Shown here in pieces: positions 45,143 through 53,810 of a stretch of 64,000 bases of DNA. The translations under genes and the position numbers were made by a program. This DNA is from Duganella sp. 1411. GTDB taxonomy: Bacteria > Pseudomonadota > Gammaproteobacteria > Burkholderiales > Burkholderiaceae_D. The notes below the pieces were generated by a model. It did not search any database. It had not been told where the DNA came from and saw only the letters and a program-made list of their open reading frames with translations. Where the stretch lies: positions 248,001 through 312,000 of the forward strand of contig NZ_JAFICD010000006.1 of assembly GCF_017833525.1 (NCBI RefSeq), written 5' to 3'. The first letter of the stretch is position 1. Every line of letters begins with the position of its first letter.

Positions 45143-45703
45143 TTAGCCGACCAGGCGGCCGTTTTTCATGCGCAGGCCGGCCAGCGGGCCGCTCTTGGCG
45201 GTGCTGGTGCCCTGGCCGGCGCTGGCGATCAGCGTCAGCGTTTCGCGGCTGTGGGCGTGGCAGATGGCGATGCCGAGCGCGTCGGCGGCGTCGGTGCCTG
45301 GCAGGCCGGGCAGCGACAACAGGCGCGCCACCATGTCCTGCACCTGCGCCTTGACCGCGCGGCCGGTGCCGACCACGGCCTGCTTGACCTGCGTCGGCGA
45401 GTACTCGGCCACGCTGAGCTCGGCCGACACCAGCGCGCAAATGGCCGCGCCGCGCGCCTGGCCCAGCAGCAGGGTCGATTGCGGATTGACGTTGACGAAC
45501 ACCTGCTCGATGGCCGCGCATTCGGGCTGGTAGATGCGGGCGACCTCGGCCACGCCGTCGAGGATCACCTTCAAGCGCGCCGGCAGGTTGCCCTCGCCGC
45601 TTTTGATGGTGCCCGAGGCAACGTAGTACAGCTTCGCGCCCTGCTTGCGAATAACGCCAAAGCCGGTCGTGCGCAAGCCGGGGTCGATGCCGAGAATTAT
45701 CAT
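45143..45703 (-). CDS. ruvC: Crossover junction endodeoxyribonuclease RuvC
   Basis: 186 residues. RNase H-fold Holliday-junction resolvase. Catalytic Asp7 in ILGIDPGLRTTGFGV, Glu in AIEQVFVNVNPQS (about 68), and the acidic C-terminal pair in DAADALGIAICH (about 141-148). First gene of the ruvC-ruvA-insert-ruvB-yaiI unit, preceded by a terminator for purH and R1 copy c. Confidence 0.96.
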   Translation of the reverse strand: MIILGIDPGLRTTGFGVIRKQGAKLYYVASGTIKSGEGNLPARLKVILDGVAEVARIYQPECAAIEQVFVNVNPQSTLLLGQARGAAICALVSAELSVAEYSPTQVKQAVVGTGRAVKAQVQDMVARLLSLPGLPGTDAADALGIAICHAHSRETLTLIASAGQGTSTAKSGPLAGLRMKNGRLVG

Positions 45704-45723
45704 TGATGGATTGTATGCAGTAA

Positions 45724-45755
45724 AGAAAGCGCCCGCAAGGTTGCGGGCGCTTTTA
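45724..45755 (-). terminator. Rho-independent terminator after purH (bidirectional-looking)
   Basis: Stem AAAGCGCCCGCAA / TTGCGGGCGCTTT with a very small loop, T-run on both sides. On the minus strand it follows purH (beyond R1 copy c) and precedes ruvC. Confidence 0.75.
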
Positions 45756-45798
45756 TGTTCGGAGTGTTATGCCATGTGGCTTCGACCAACCACGGAGA

Positions 45799-45897
45799 CA
45801 CGTAGGGCGGATTAGGCGGAACGCCGTAATCCGCCGTCGATGAGCCGCCGGCGGCGCATGCATTGGCGGATTACGCTGCGCTAATCCGCCCTACGTG
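45799..45897. repeat. R1 repeat, copy c (complete doublet)
   Basis: Full-length form: A half starting CACGTAGGGCGGATTAGGCG and B half ending ...TAATCCGCCCTACGTG, the outermost 15 or so bases being inverted copies of each other. The centre contains CATGCATTGGC. It lies between purH and ruvC, which point the same way. Confidence 0.88.
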
Positions 45898-45913
45898 GAA
45901 CCGTGGCAATCGA

Positions 45914-47500
45914 TTAGTGGCGGAAGTGGCGCACGCCGGTGTACACCATCACCACACCGCGCTCGTTGGCCGCGTCGATCACTTCCTGGTCGCGCATCGA
46001 GCCGCCCGGATGGATCACGCAGGTCGCGCCGGCGTCGACCACCACGTCCAGGCCGTCGCGGAACGGGAAGAACGCGTCCGACGCCACCACCGAACCGGTC
46101 AGCGACAGGCCGGCGTTCTGCGCCTTGATCGAGGCGATGCGGGCCGAGTCGATACGGCTCATCTGGCCGGCGCCCACGCCCAAGGTCATGTTATTACCGC
46201 AGAAGACGATGGCGTTCGACTTGACGTACTTGGCCACGCGCCAGGCGAACATCATGTCCTGCAACTGCTGCGGCGTCGGCTGCAGCTTGCTGACCACTTT
46301 CAGGTCCGTCAGCAGCACGTTTTTGGCGTCGGCCGACTGCACCAGCAAACCGCCGCCGACGCGCTTGAAGTCCATCGCGTTGACGCCGTTGCCCAGCGGG
46401 ATTTCCAGCAAGCGCACGTTCTGCTTGGCCGCCATGATCTGCTTCGCTTCGGCCGAGTACGACGGCGCGATCAGCACCTCGACGAACAGCTTGGCCAGCT
46501 CGGTGGCGGCGGCCGCGTCGATCTCGACGTTGAAGGCGATGATGCCGCCGAACGCCGAGGTCGGATCGGTCTGCAGCGCGCGCTTGTAGGCGTCGGCGGC
46601 GTCGGTGCCCAGCGCCACGCCGCACGGATTGGCGTGCTTGACGATGACGCAGGCGGCGCTTTGCTGGAAGCTGCCCATGCTCTTAACGCATTCCCACGCG
46701 GCGTCGGCGTCGGCGATGTTGTTGAACGACAGTTCCTTGCCCTGCAGCTGGCGGTAGTTGGCCAGCGCGCCGTCGGTGGCGGCGACGTCGCGGTAGAACG
46801 CGGCCGACTGGTGCGGATTCTCGCCGTAGCGCATGTCCTGCACCTTCTCGAACGCCACATTCAAGGTGTTCGGATAGGCGTTGCGGCTGGCGTGCTGGCG
46901 GTCGGCGCCCAGGCTGGTCAGGTAGTTGGCGATGGCGCCGTCGTACTGCGCGGTGTGCGCGTAAACCTTGGTGGCCAGCTTGAAACGGGTGTCGTAGCTG
47001 ACATAGCCGGGCGCGTTGTCGGTGGTCTTCATTTCCGCCAGCACCACGCCGTAGTCGGTCGGATCGCAGATGACGACCACGTCCTTGTGGTTCTTGGCGG
47101 CGGAGCGCAGCATGGCCGGGCCGCCGATGTCAATGTTCTCGATGGCGTCGTCCAGCGAGCAATCTTCCTTGGCGACGGTGGCCTGGAACGGGTACAGGTT
47201 GACCACCACCATGTCGATGGTCGGAATGGCGTGCTCTTCCAGCTTGGCCACGTGCTCGGGGAAATCGCGGCGCGCCAGGATGCCGCCGTGTACTTTCGGG
47301 TGCAAGGTCTTGACGCGGCCATCGAGCATCTCCGGGAAGCCGGTGTAGTCGGCGACCTCGGTCACGGCGACGCCGTTGTCGGCCAGCAGTTTGGCGGTGC
47401 CGCCGGTCGACAGGATCTTGACGCCCATGGCGGACAGCGCGCGGGCGAAGTCCAGCACACCGGTTTTGTCGGAGACGGAGATGAGAGCTTGTTTAATCAT
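45914..47500 (-). CDS. purH: Bifunctional AICAR formyltransferase / IMP cyclohydrolase
   Basis: 528 residues; last two steps of IMP synthesis. N-terminal IMP cyclohydrolase (1-200: IKQALISVSDKTGVLDFARA, ILSTGGTAKLL, MLDGRVKTLHPKVHGGILAR). C-terminal AICAR transformylase (about 200-528) with the KHANPCG catalytic Lys-His, then AFGGIIAFN and SDAFFPFRDGLDV. Full family length. Third in the minus-strand order dusB-fis-purH. Confidence 0.96.
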   Translation of the reverse strand: MIKQALISVSDKTGVLDFARALSAMGVKILSTGGTAKLLADNGVAVTEVADYTGFPEMLDGRVKTLHPKVHGGILARRDFPEHVAKLEEHAIPTIDMVVVNLYPFQATVAKEDCSLDDAIENIDIGGPAMLRSAAKNHKDVVVICDPTDYGVVLAEMKTTDNAPGYVSYDTRFKLATKVYAHTAQYDGAIANYLTSLGADRQHASRNAYPNTLNVAFEKVQDMRYGENPHQSAAFYRDVAATDGALANYRQLQGKELSFNNIADADAAWECVKSMGSFQQSAACVIVKHANPCGVALGTDAADAYKRALQTDPTSAFGGIIAFNVEIDAAAATELAKLFVEVLIAPSYSAEAKQIMAAKQNVRLLEIPLGNGVNAMDFKRVGGGLLVQSADAKNVLLTDLKVVSKLQPTPQQLQDMMFAWRVAKYVKSNAIVFCGNNMTLGVGAGQMSRIDSARIASIKAQNAGLSLTGSVVASDAFFPFRDGLDVVVDAGATCVIHPGGSMRDQEVIDAANERGVVMVYTGVRHFRH

Positions 47501-47600
47501 GGCTGTGAAAGGCTAGGTGGGTTGAAATCGGGGTTGCGTGTTGCCTTGCGGACCAGCCGACGGCCGTTCCCAGCCGCCATGCCGGAAAGATCGCCGCTGT

Positions 47601-47834
47601 TTACAGCAGGCCGTGTTCTTGCAGTTTCTTGCGCAGGGTGTTGCGGTTGATGCCCAACATCTGGGCCGCGTGCGACTGGTTGCCGTCGGCGCGCGTCATG
47701 ACCACTTCCAGTATCGGTTTTTCCACGGTCAGCACGACCATATCGTAGATGTTCGATGCCTGCTGCTCGCCCAGGTCGTTGAAGTAATCTTCAAGGCTCT
47801 TCTGGACTACTTCCTGGATACTTTCTTTGCTCAT
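47601..47834 (-). CDS. fis: Fis-family DNA-binding protein
   Basis: 77 residues. Nucleoid-associated regulator with the C-terminal Fis helix-turn-helix (LEVVMTRADGNQSHAAQMLG then INRNTLRKKLQEHGLL). The N-terminal region is shorter than E. coli Fis (98 residues), as in other betaproteobacteria. It follows dusB, the same order as the dusB-fis operon of enterics, and precedes purH by 100 bp. Confidence 0.94.
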   Translation of the reverse strand: MSKESIQEVVQKSLEDYFNDLGEQQASNIYDMVVLTVEKPILEVVMTRADGNQSHAAQMLGINRNTLRKKLQEHGLL

Positions 47835-47943
47835 TTTGATGTCGTTCGCTAAATAATCTGTTGACGCTGGTAAATCACCCCGGGACTCATGATCCAGGCG
47901 CTTACCCTTCTGATATGACTTTTTTAGTACTTTCCAACTTGTC

Positions 47944-48960
47944 TTATGCGGCTTGCAATACTTCCGGGAGGCGGTATTGTAACCGCTCGCCGTATCTCCA
48001 CTGCGATTCGAAAAATTGATCGACGGCGATCAGTTGCTCGTCGGTGGACTCCAGCAGATTCATCTTCTGGCGGAAATCCTCGCCGCCTTCGAGGTCGCGC
48101 ACATACCAGCCGATGTGCTTGCGCGCGGTGCGCACGCCCAGGAATTCGCCGTAAAACGCGTAGTGGGCGCGCAGGTGCTCGTCCATCAGCGCGCGCACCT
48201 CGTCCACGTATGGCGCCGGCAGATGGGTGCCGGTGCGCAGGTAATGATCGATCTCGCGGAAAATCCACGGCCGGCCCTGCGCCGCGCGGCCGATCATGAC
48301 GGCGTCGGCGCCGGTGTAATCGAGCACGTATCTGGCTTTTTCCGGCGTCGTGATGTCGCCGTTGGCCACCACCGGGATCGCCACCGACTGCTTGACGGCG
48401 GCGATCATGTCGTACTCGGCGTCGCCGGTGTAGCCGTCGGCGCGGGTGCGGCCGTGCAAGGTCAGCATGGCGATGCCGGCGTCCTCGGCGATACGCGCGA
48501 TCTTCAGCGCGTTTTTGTTTTCGCGGTTCCAGCCGGTGCGGAATTTCAACGTGACGGGCACGTCGACCGCGCCGACCACCGCCTCGACGATCTCCTTGAC
48601 CAGCGCCTCGTTCTGCAGCAGGGCCGAACCGCACCAGCTGTTGCAGACCTTCTTGACCGGGCAACCCATGTTGATATCGATGATCTGGGCGCCGCGCTCG
48701 ACGTTGAAGCGGGCGCAATCGGCCAGATCCTTGGGGTCGGCGCCGGCGATCTGCACCGCTTTCGGCTCCATCTCGCCGGTGTGGTCGGTGCGGCGCGAGC
48801 TTTTTTCGGTCGCCCACAGACGCGGGTTGGAGGCCGCCATTTCGGACACCGCGTAGCCCGCCCCCAGCTGCTTGCACAGCTGGCGGAAAGGCCGATCCGT
48901 CACGCCCGCCATGGGGGCGACGAAAACGTTGTTACGCAGTAAATGAGGGCCGATTCGCAC
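47944..48960 (-). CDS. dusB: tRNA-dihydrouridine synthase B
   Basis: 338 residues. FMN-dependent reduction of uridine in the tRNA D-loop. TIM barrel with the catalytic-cysteine region DINMGCPVKKVCNSWCGSAL (about 100-119), MAGVTDRPFRQLCKQ at the N-terminus, LTLHGRTRADGYTGDAEYDM, VVANGDITTPEKA, and VMIGRAAQGRPWIF. First gene of the dusB-fis pair. Confidence 0.96.
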   Translation of the reverse strand: MRIGPHLLRNNVFVAPMAGVTDRPFRQLCKQLGAGYAVSEMAASNPRLWATEKSSRRTDHTGEMEPKAVQIAGADPKDLADCARFNVERGAQIIDINMGCPVKKVCNSWCGSALLQNEALVKEIVEAVVGAVDVPVTLKFRTGWNRENKNALKIARIAEDAGIAMLTLHGRTRADGYTGDAEYDMIAAVKQSVAIPVVANGDITTPEKARYVLDYTGADAVMIGRAAQGRPWIFREIDHYLRTGTHLPAPYVDEVRALMDEHLRAHYAFYGEFLGVRTARKHIGWYVRDLEGGEDFRQKMNLLESTDEQLIAVDQFFESQWRYGERLQYRLPEVLQAA

Positions 48961-49074
48961 TGGCGGTACCTGATGGGGGAGAAGGAACCTTCTATTTTAA
49001 CCGAAGGGGTGCTCAAATAATAAGCACTATTTTTTATGAAATCGGCAAATGTGCAGTCTGGACGTTATGAACGA

Positions 49075-49725
49075 TCAGATCACATCGTCCATCGCGGCCA
49101 GGCTGAGGTGCTCCACCCCGCCCCAGCTAGTTAGCGCTAACTTACCGTCAGAAAACGTAAAACGGTTGATGCTGGCGTTCTTGACCTGGAAATCGCGCGG
49201 GCTGTCGAGCTGCATGCCGACCGCCTCGCGATAGGCGCACTCCAGCACGCCGCCGTGGGCGACCATGGCGATGATTTTGCCCGGATGACGCTCGGCCCAC
49301 TCGGCGATGGCCGACGTGGCGCGCGCGTAAAACTGGCGGAAGCTCTCGGCCACGCGCTCGCCGGGCGGCATCACGGCATCGATATCGCGCGCCTGCCACA
49401 GCGCGAAGTCGACCGGGTATTGGCGCTCGACCTCGGTGTACAACATGCCCTCGAAGACGCCATAGCAGCGTTCGCGCAGGTTGGCGTCGGTCTGGACCGT
49501 GGCGCCGCCGCGTTGCGCGGCCACGGCCTCGGCCGTCTGGCGCGCGCGCATCAGGTCACTCGAGACGATGACGTCGACGGGCTCGGCCGCCAGCGCCCGC
49601 GCCAGCGCGCCGGCCTGGCGCTCGCCCTCGGCGTTCAGTGGAATATCGATATGACCCTGCAGGCGGCGCACGGCGTTCCAGGCCGTCTCGCCATGGCGGA
49701 TCAGCAAAATAGTAGTGGTGTTCAT
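49075..49725 (-). CDS. Histidine phosphatase-family protein (phosphoglycerate mutase-like)
   Basis: 216 residues. The catalytic RHG motif is in ILLIRHGETAWN (His near 11), second His in IAMVAHGGVLECAY (about 156), with SSDLMRARQTAEAVA and ERCYGVFEG blocks. Cytosolic phosphatase or mutase; substrate open (GpmB, CobC and PhoE-like proteins all share this pattern). ATG 49725 overlaps the YbhB-family stop by 4 bases, so the two are coupled. Confidence 0.87.
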   Translation of the reverse strand: MNTTTILLIRHGETAWNAVRRLQGHIDIPLNAEGERQAGALARALAAEPVDVIVSSDLMRARQTAEAVAAQRGGATVQTDANLRERCYGVFEGMLYTEVERQYPVDFALWQARDIDAVMPPGERVAESFRQFYARATSAIAEWAERHPGKIIAMVAHGGVLECAYREAVGMQLDSPRDFQVKNASINRFTFSDGKLALTSWGGVEHLSLAAMDDVI

Positions 49726-50393
49726 GCGGTCTTTTTTCGTGTCTTGCGGGCCGGCGCGGCGGCCAGGGCGGGATTCAGGGTGTAGGTGCCGATCAATTGC
49801 GCCTCGTCGACGATGTGGCCATGGATGGCGTTGAGCACGTCCACGCAGGTGAAGCGCCCTTCCAACGCCAGGCGCGGCACGTCGAGCGCGTAGATGCGGA
49901 AAATATAATGGTGGACGCGCTCGTCGTTCCACGGCGGACAGGGGCCATCATACCCGTAATAGTCGCCGGCCATCGCCGGGTCGGTGGCAAACCAGGCGGT
50001 GTAATCGTTGACGCCCTGGCGCAAGGTGGCGCCGTCGAGCGTGACCTCCGGCCCCGGCTTGCCGCGCGCGACCACGCCGTCGGACAGGGCGCCCTCGGCG
50101 ATGTCGTGCCGCGCGACCGGGATGTCGATCAGGCTCCAATGGAAAAAATCGTCGCGCGGCATGCTCGCCGGCAGGCTGGCGCCGGCGCGGTTGACATCGG
50201 TGGCATCCCGCGGCACGTCGCCGTCGATGCACAGCAACACCAGCGACTCGGTGCCGGCCGGCACGTCGCTCCAGCTCAGATGCGGGTTGCGGTTGGCGGA
50301 CAGCGCCACCTGGCCGTCGCCGGCGATGGCGGCAAAGGCGCAGGCGGGCGGAATGGCCGCGCCGTCGCGAAAGCTCTCACTCGACAGTTTCAT
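49722..50393 (-). CDS. YbhB/YbcL-family PEBP-like protein
   Basis: 223 residues. Phosphatidylethanolamine-binding fold family: ALSANRNPHLSWSDVPAGTE, SLVLLCIDGDVP, FFHWSLIDIPV, and the ligand-site stretch YGYDGPCPPWNDERVHHYIF. The C-terminal ~30 residues add a basic tail. No signal peptide. Biochemical role unknown (the Raf-kinase-inhibitor name reflects fold only). Overlaps the phosphatase gene and lies 20 bp after dtd. Confidence 0.88.
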   Translation of the reverse strand: MKLSSESFRDGAAIPPACAFAAIAGDGQVALSANRNPHLSWSDVPAGTESLVLLCIDGDVPRDATDVNRAGASLPASMPRDDFFHWSLIDIPVARHDIAEGALSDGVVARGKPGPEVTLDGATLRQGVNDYTAWFATDPAMAGDYYGYDGPCPPWNDERVHHYIFRIYALDVPRLALEGRFTCVDVLNAIHGHIVDEAQLIGTYTLNPALAAAPARKTRKKTA

Positions 50394-50413
50394 CTCTGGT
50401 CTCCCGGCTGTTT

Positions 50414-50860
50414 TTATTTAGAGTTGGTCTGCAGCCAAAACGTTACAGGTCCGTCGTTGGTCAGCGTGACTTTCATGTCCGCACCAAACTGGCCCGTTTG
50501 CACCACAGTGTGCCTCAAGCGCGCCTGCTCGACAAAATAATTAAACAGGCGCAATCCATCGGCCGGCGCGGCGGCGGGCGTGAACGACGGCCGGGTGCCG
50601 GACTTGGTGTCGGCCGCCAGCGTGAACTGCGGCACCAGCAGCAAGCCGCCGGCAACGTCGGCGACGCTGCGGTTCATCTTGCCGGCGTCGTCGGAAAACA
50701 CGCGGTAGCCGAGCATTTTGGTCAGCAGCGCGTCGGCGTCCTTCTCGGTGTCGTTGCGTTCGGCGCACACCAGCACCATCAGCCCCGCCCCGATGGCGCC
50801 GATGGTGGCGCCGTCGACCACCACTTTGGCGTCGCTGACCCGTTGCAGCAGCGCGATCAT
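50414..50860 (-). CDS. dtd: D-aminoacyl-tRNA deacylase
   Basis: 148 residues. Removes D-amino acids (and glycine) mischarged to tRNA. Family motifs: the SQFTL-type block appears as VPQFTLAADT (about 77), the Gly-cisPro motif in NDGPVTFWL (about 136-144), MIALLQRVSDAKVVVDG at the N-terminus. The ATG at 50860 overlaps the tyrS stop by 4 bases, a fitting partner since DTD proofreads D-Tyr-tRNA. Confidence 0.95.
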   Translation of the reverse strand: MIALLQRVSDAKVVVDGATIGAIGAGLMVLVCAERNDTEKDADALLTKMLGYRVFSDDAGKMNRSVADVAGGLLLVPQFTLAADTKSGTRPSFTPAAAPADGLRLFNYFVEQARLRHTVVQTGQFGADMKVTLTNDGPVTFWLQTNSK

Positions 50861-52110
50861 GCGGACAAGGTGACGCGCGCGAACTTGCGCTTGCCCACTT
50901 GCAGCACGAAGGTGCCGGCCTCGATCTTGACGGCCTTGTCGCTGACGACGGTGCCGTCCAGGCGCACGCCGCCCTGGTCGACCATGCGCATCGCCTCGGA
51001 GGTAGACGGGCACAGGCCGGCCATCTTCAGCAACTGCGGAATGCCCAGCGGGGCGCCGGCCAGCGCCACTTCCGGCACGTCGTCCGGAATACCGCCCTTG
51101 GAGCGGTTGACGAAGTCGTTGAGCGCCTCCTCGGCCGCCGCCTGCGAGTGGAAGCGCGCGACGATTTCCTGCGCCAGCGCCACCTTGGCGTCGCGCGGAT
51201 TGGCGCCGCCGTCGATCGCTGCCTTGAGCGCGGCGACGTCGGCGATCGAGCGGAACGACAGCAACTCATAGTATTTCCACATCATCACGTCGGAAATGCT
51301 CATGATCTTGGCGAACATGGTGTTGCCCGGCTCGGTGATGCCGATGTAGTTGTTCTTCGACTTGGACATCTTGTCGACGCCGTCCAGACCTTCCAGCAGC
51401 GGCATGGTCAAAATGCACTGCGGTTCCTGGTCGTAGTCCTTCTGCAGCTCGCGGCCGACCAGCAGGTTGAACTTCTGGTCGGTGCCGCCGAGCTCCAGGT
51501 CGGACTTCAACGCGACCGAATCATAGCCCTGCATCAAAGGATAGAGGAACTCATGGACCGCGATCGGTGTCCCACCCTTGAAGCGTTTGCTAAAATCGTC
51601 ACGCTCCATCATGCGGGCGACGGTGTAATGCGAGGCCAGCTTGATCAGGCCGCGCGCGCCCAATGGATCGCACCACTCGGAGTTGTAGCGGATTTCGGTC
51701 TTGGACGGGTCCAGCACCAGCGACGCCTGCTTGAAATAAGTCATGGCGTTCTGCTCGACCTGCTCCTTGGTCAGCGGCGGACGCGTCACGTTGCGGCCGG
51801 ACGGATCGCCGATCATCGAGGTGAAGTCACCGATGAGGAAAATGACTTGATGGCCCAGATCTTGCAACTGCCGCATCTTGTTGAGCACGACGGTGTGACC
51901 GAGGTGCAAATCCGGCGCGGTCGGGTCCAGGCCCAGTTTGATGCGCAGCGGCACGCCGCTTTGTTCGGAGCGCGCCAGCTTCTGGGCGAACTCGCTTTCA
52001 ATCAGCAACTCGTCGACACCCCGTTTGGTGATGGCGAGCGCCTCTTGCACACGGTCGGTCAGGGGCAGTACTTTAGAGGGGGCCGGCGCTACGGAAGAAG
52101 GGGTAGTCAT
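50857..52110 (-). CDS. tyrS: Tyrosyl-tRNA synthetase
   Basis: 417 residues. Class Ic enzyme of the TyrZ/TyrRS long type: HLGH motif at residues 69-72 (PDLHLGHTVVLNKM), KMSKS motif in DKMSKSKNN near 246, GGTDQKFNLLVGR substrate block, and a C-terminal S4 RNA-binding domain (VRLDGTVVSDKAVKIEAGTF). The ~18-residue Ser/Pro leader is short. Divergent from the M23 peptidase gene; first of tyrS-dtd-ybhB-like-phosphatase. Confidence 0.96.
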   Translation of the reverse strand: MTTPSSVAPAPSKVLPLTDRVQEALAITKRGVDELLIESEFAQKLARSEQSGVPLRIKLGLDPTAPDLHLGHTVVLNKMRQLQDLGHQVIFLIGDFTSMIGDPSGRNVTRPPLTKEQVEQNAMTYFKQASLVLDPSKTEIRYNSEWCDPLGARGLIKLASHYTVARMMERDDFSKRFKGGTPIAVHEFLYPLMQGYDSVALKSDLELGGTDQKFNLLVGRELQKDYDQEPQCILTMPLLEGLDGVDKMSKSKNNYIGITEPGNTMFAKIMSISDVMMWKYYELLSFRSIADVAALKAAIDGGANPRDAKVALAQEIVARFHSQAAAEEALNDFVNRSKGGIPDDVPEVALAGAPLGIPQLLKMAGLCPSTSEAMRMVDQGGVRLDGTVVSDKAVKIEAGTFVLQVGKRKFARVTLSA

Positions 52111-52267
52111 ATATTTTGGGAGTTTTTTTCAAAAAAAGGTAGTCAGCGTCAGGAGTTTGTTATAATCCTCGATCCATCAATCTTGCCGTACGAAAACGAA
52201 ACCCGACAATAATTAGAAGAAATAAAAGGTTCCTGAGTAGGTCAAGCGGCAAATTTTAACTGATTGC

Positions 52268-53650
52268 ATGAACCAAATACATAAATTCACGAGCTCACGC
52301 TTGTACAGTCTGATAGCTTCAACGCGCAAGGCGCGCATCGTCAGCGCATCGGCACTGTTCTTGACAGTCTGTGCTTTCGGCGCCGCCGGCGTCGCGCCGC
52401 TGGCCCCCGACGCCGCCGATCTGCCGGTCAAATCCGTGCAAGAAGCGGTCGCGATGCCGGATCTTAGCCCCCAGATCACCGCACTTGAGCAGCAATCCTC
52501 CAACGAGCACTTCGTCCACGAAGAACGCATCCGCGCCGGCGACACGTTGGCGACGCTGCTGACGCGTCTGGGTGTCGAGGACGACGCCGCCGAAAATTTC
52601 ATCAAAAAAGACAAGGTCGCCAAAGGCGTCATGCAGCTGAAGACGGGCAAGCGCGTCCAGGCGCAGACCGACGATGAAGGCAACCTGCAATGGCTGCGCG
52701 CGGTCGTGGTCGATGGCAAGGACATCCCTGTCAAGAACATCAAGATCACCCGCAAGGACGACCGCTTCATCGCGGAAGAAGAGCCGGCCAAGCTGGAACG
52801 CCGTGTCGAGATGCATGCCCGCACCATCACCTCGACCCTGTTCGCGGCCACCGACTCGAACGAGGACGGCACCAAACTGCCGGACACGATCGTCAAGCAA
52901 ATCGTCGAGATGTTCTCGACCAGCATCGACTTCCGCGGCGACTTGAAGCGCGGCGACCATTTCAACGTGGTGTACGAGACGTTCTGGCAGGATGGGGAAT
53001 TTGTTCGCGCGGGCCGCATCCTGGCTGGCGAATTCACCAACCGCGGCACGACGTATCAATCGGTGTGGTTCGAAGACCCGCAGACCCACCAGGGCGGCGG
53101 CTACTACAGCTTCGACGGCAAGGCGCTGAAAAAGGCCTTCCTGAAGTCGCCGGTGGAATTCACGCGGATCTCGTCGGGCTTCTCGATGCGCGTGCATCCG
53201 GTGTCGGGTGAATGGAAGGCCCACAAGGGCATCGACTTCCCGGCGCCGACCGGCACGCCGATCCGCGCCTCGGGCGACGGCGTGGTCGATTTCGCCGGCA
53301 CCCAAAACGGCTACGGCAATTTCGTCACGATCAAGCACTGGAACAACTACTCGACCGCGTACGCCCACATGAGCCGCTTCGCCCCGGGCATCAAAAAAGG
53401 CAGCAAGGTCAGCCAGGGTGACGTGATCGGCTATGTCGGCACCACCGGCTGGTCGACCGGCGCGCACCTGCACTATGAATTCCGCGTCGGCGGCGAAGCC
53501 AAGGACCCGAGCAAGATGAACGTCACCGCCCAGGCGCCATTGACGGCCGCCGAACTGGCGCGCTTCAAGGTCTACGCGTCGGACATGTCGCACCGCTTCG
53601 CGCTGCTGCAGCCGGGCGGCTCGACCGGCACCCGCGTCGCCGCGAAATAA
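52268..53650 (+). CDS. M23-family murein metallopeptidase (MepM-like)
   Basis: 460 residues. N-terminal anchor or uncleaved signal helix (about 22-45), an OapA/LysM-like region (AGDTLATLLTRLGVEDDAAE), then the C-terminal lysostaphin/M23 domain (about 290-410). Zinc ligands: His319 and Asp323 in HKGIDFPAPTGTPIRASGDG, and His402 in AHLHYEF with His400. Cleaves D,D-crosslinks of peptidoglycan in the periplasm. No clear Shine-Dalgarno before ATG 52268. The order tyrS / M23 / anmK joins cell-wall turnover and recycling. Confidence 0.9.
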   Translation: MNQIHKFTSSRLYSLIASTRKARIVSASALFLTVCAFGAAGVAPLAPDAADLPVKSVQEAVAMPDLSPQITALEQQSSNEHFVHEERIRAGDTLATLLTRLGVEDDAAENFIKKDKVAKGVMQLKTGKRVQAQTDDEGNLQWLRAVVVDGKDIPVKNIKITRKDDRFIAEEEPAKLERRVEMHARTITSTLFAATDSNEDGTKLPDTIVKQIVEMFSTSIDFRGDLKRGDHFNVVYETFWQDGEFVRAGRILAGEFTNRGTTYQSVWFEDPQTHQGGGYYSFDGKALKKAFLKSPVEFTRISSGFSMRVHPVSGEWKAHKGIDFPAPTGTPIRASGDGVVDFAGTQNGYGNFVTIKHWNNYSTAYAHMSRFAPGIKKGSKVSQGDVIGYVGTTGWSTGAHLHYEFRVGGEAKDPSKMNVTAQAPLTAAELARFKVYASDMSHRFALLQPGGSTGTRVAAK

Positions 53651-53668
53651 ACAGTACTTGCTCCAAAC

Positions 53669-53701
53669 AAAACAGGCCGCCGCATCGGCCTGTTTTTTTT
53701 C
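53669..53701 (+). terminator. Rho-independent terminator after the M23 peptidase gene
   Basis: Stem AACAGGCCG / CGGCCTGTT followed by eight or more T, 19 bases past the stop codon, so anmK is probably transcribed from its own promoter between here and 53811. Confidence 0.87.
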
Positions 53702-53810
53702 GTCTGTATCTTTTGCCCTGTGACCATAATGCGCCGCCCGGCCCGCCTGTTCCGTGCGACAGCACACGTAAGCTCAGGCAAAATAGCTTTTTAAGCTTGA
53801 GGAAACAACA

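Noticed and set aside
49010..49040. GTGCT...AGCAC inverted repeat followed by T-rich sequence between dusB and the phosphatase gene as a terminator
   Set aside because: The stem is only five bases with a long A+T-rich loop, and the T-run lies on the strand where no gene reads into it.
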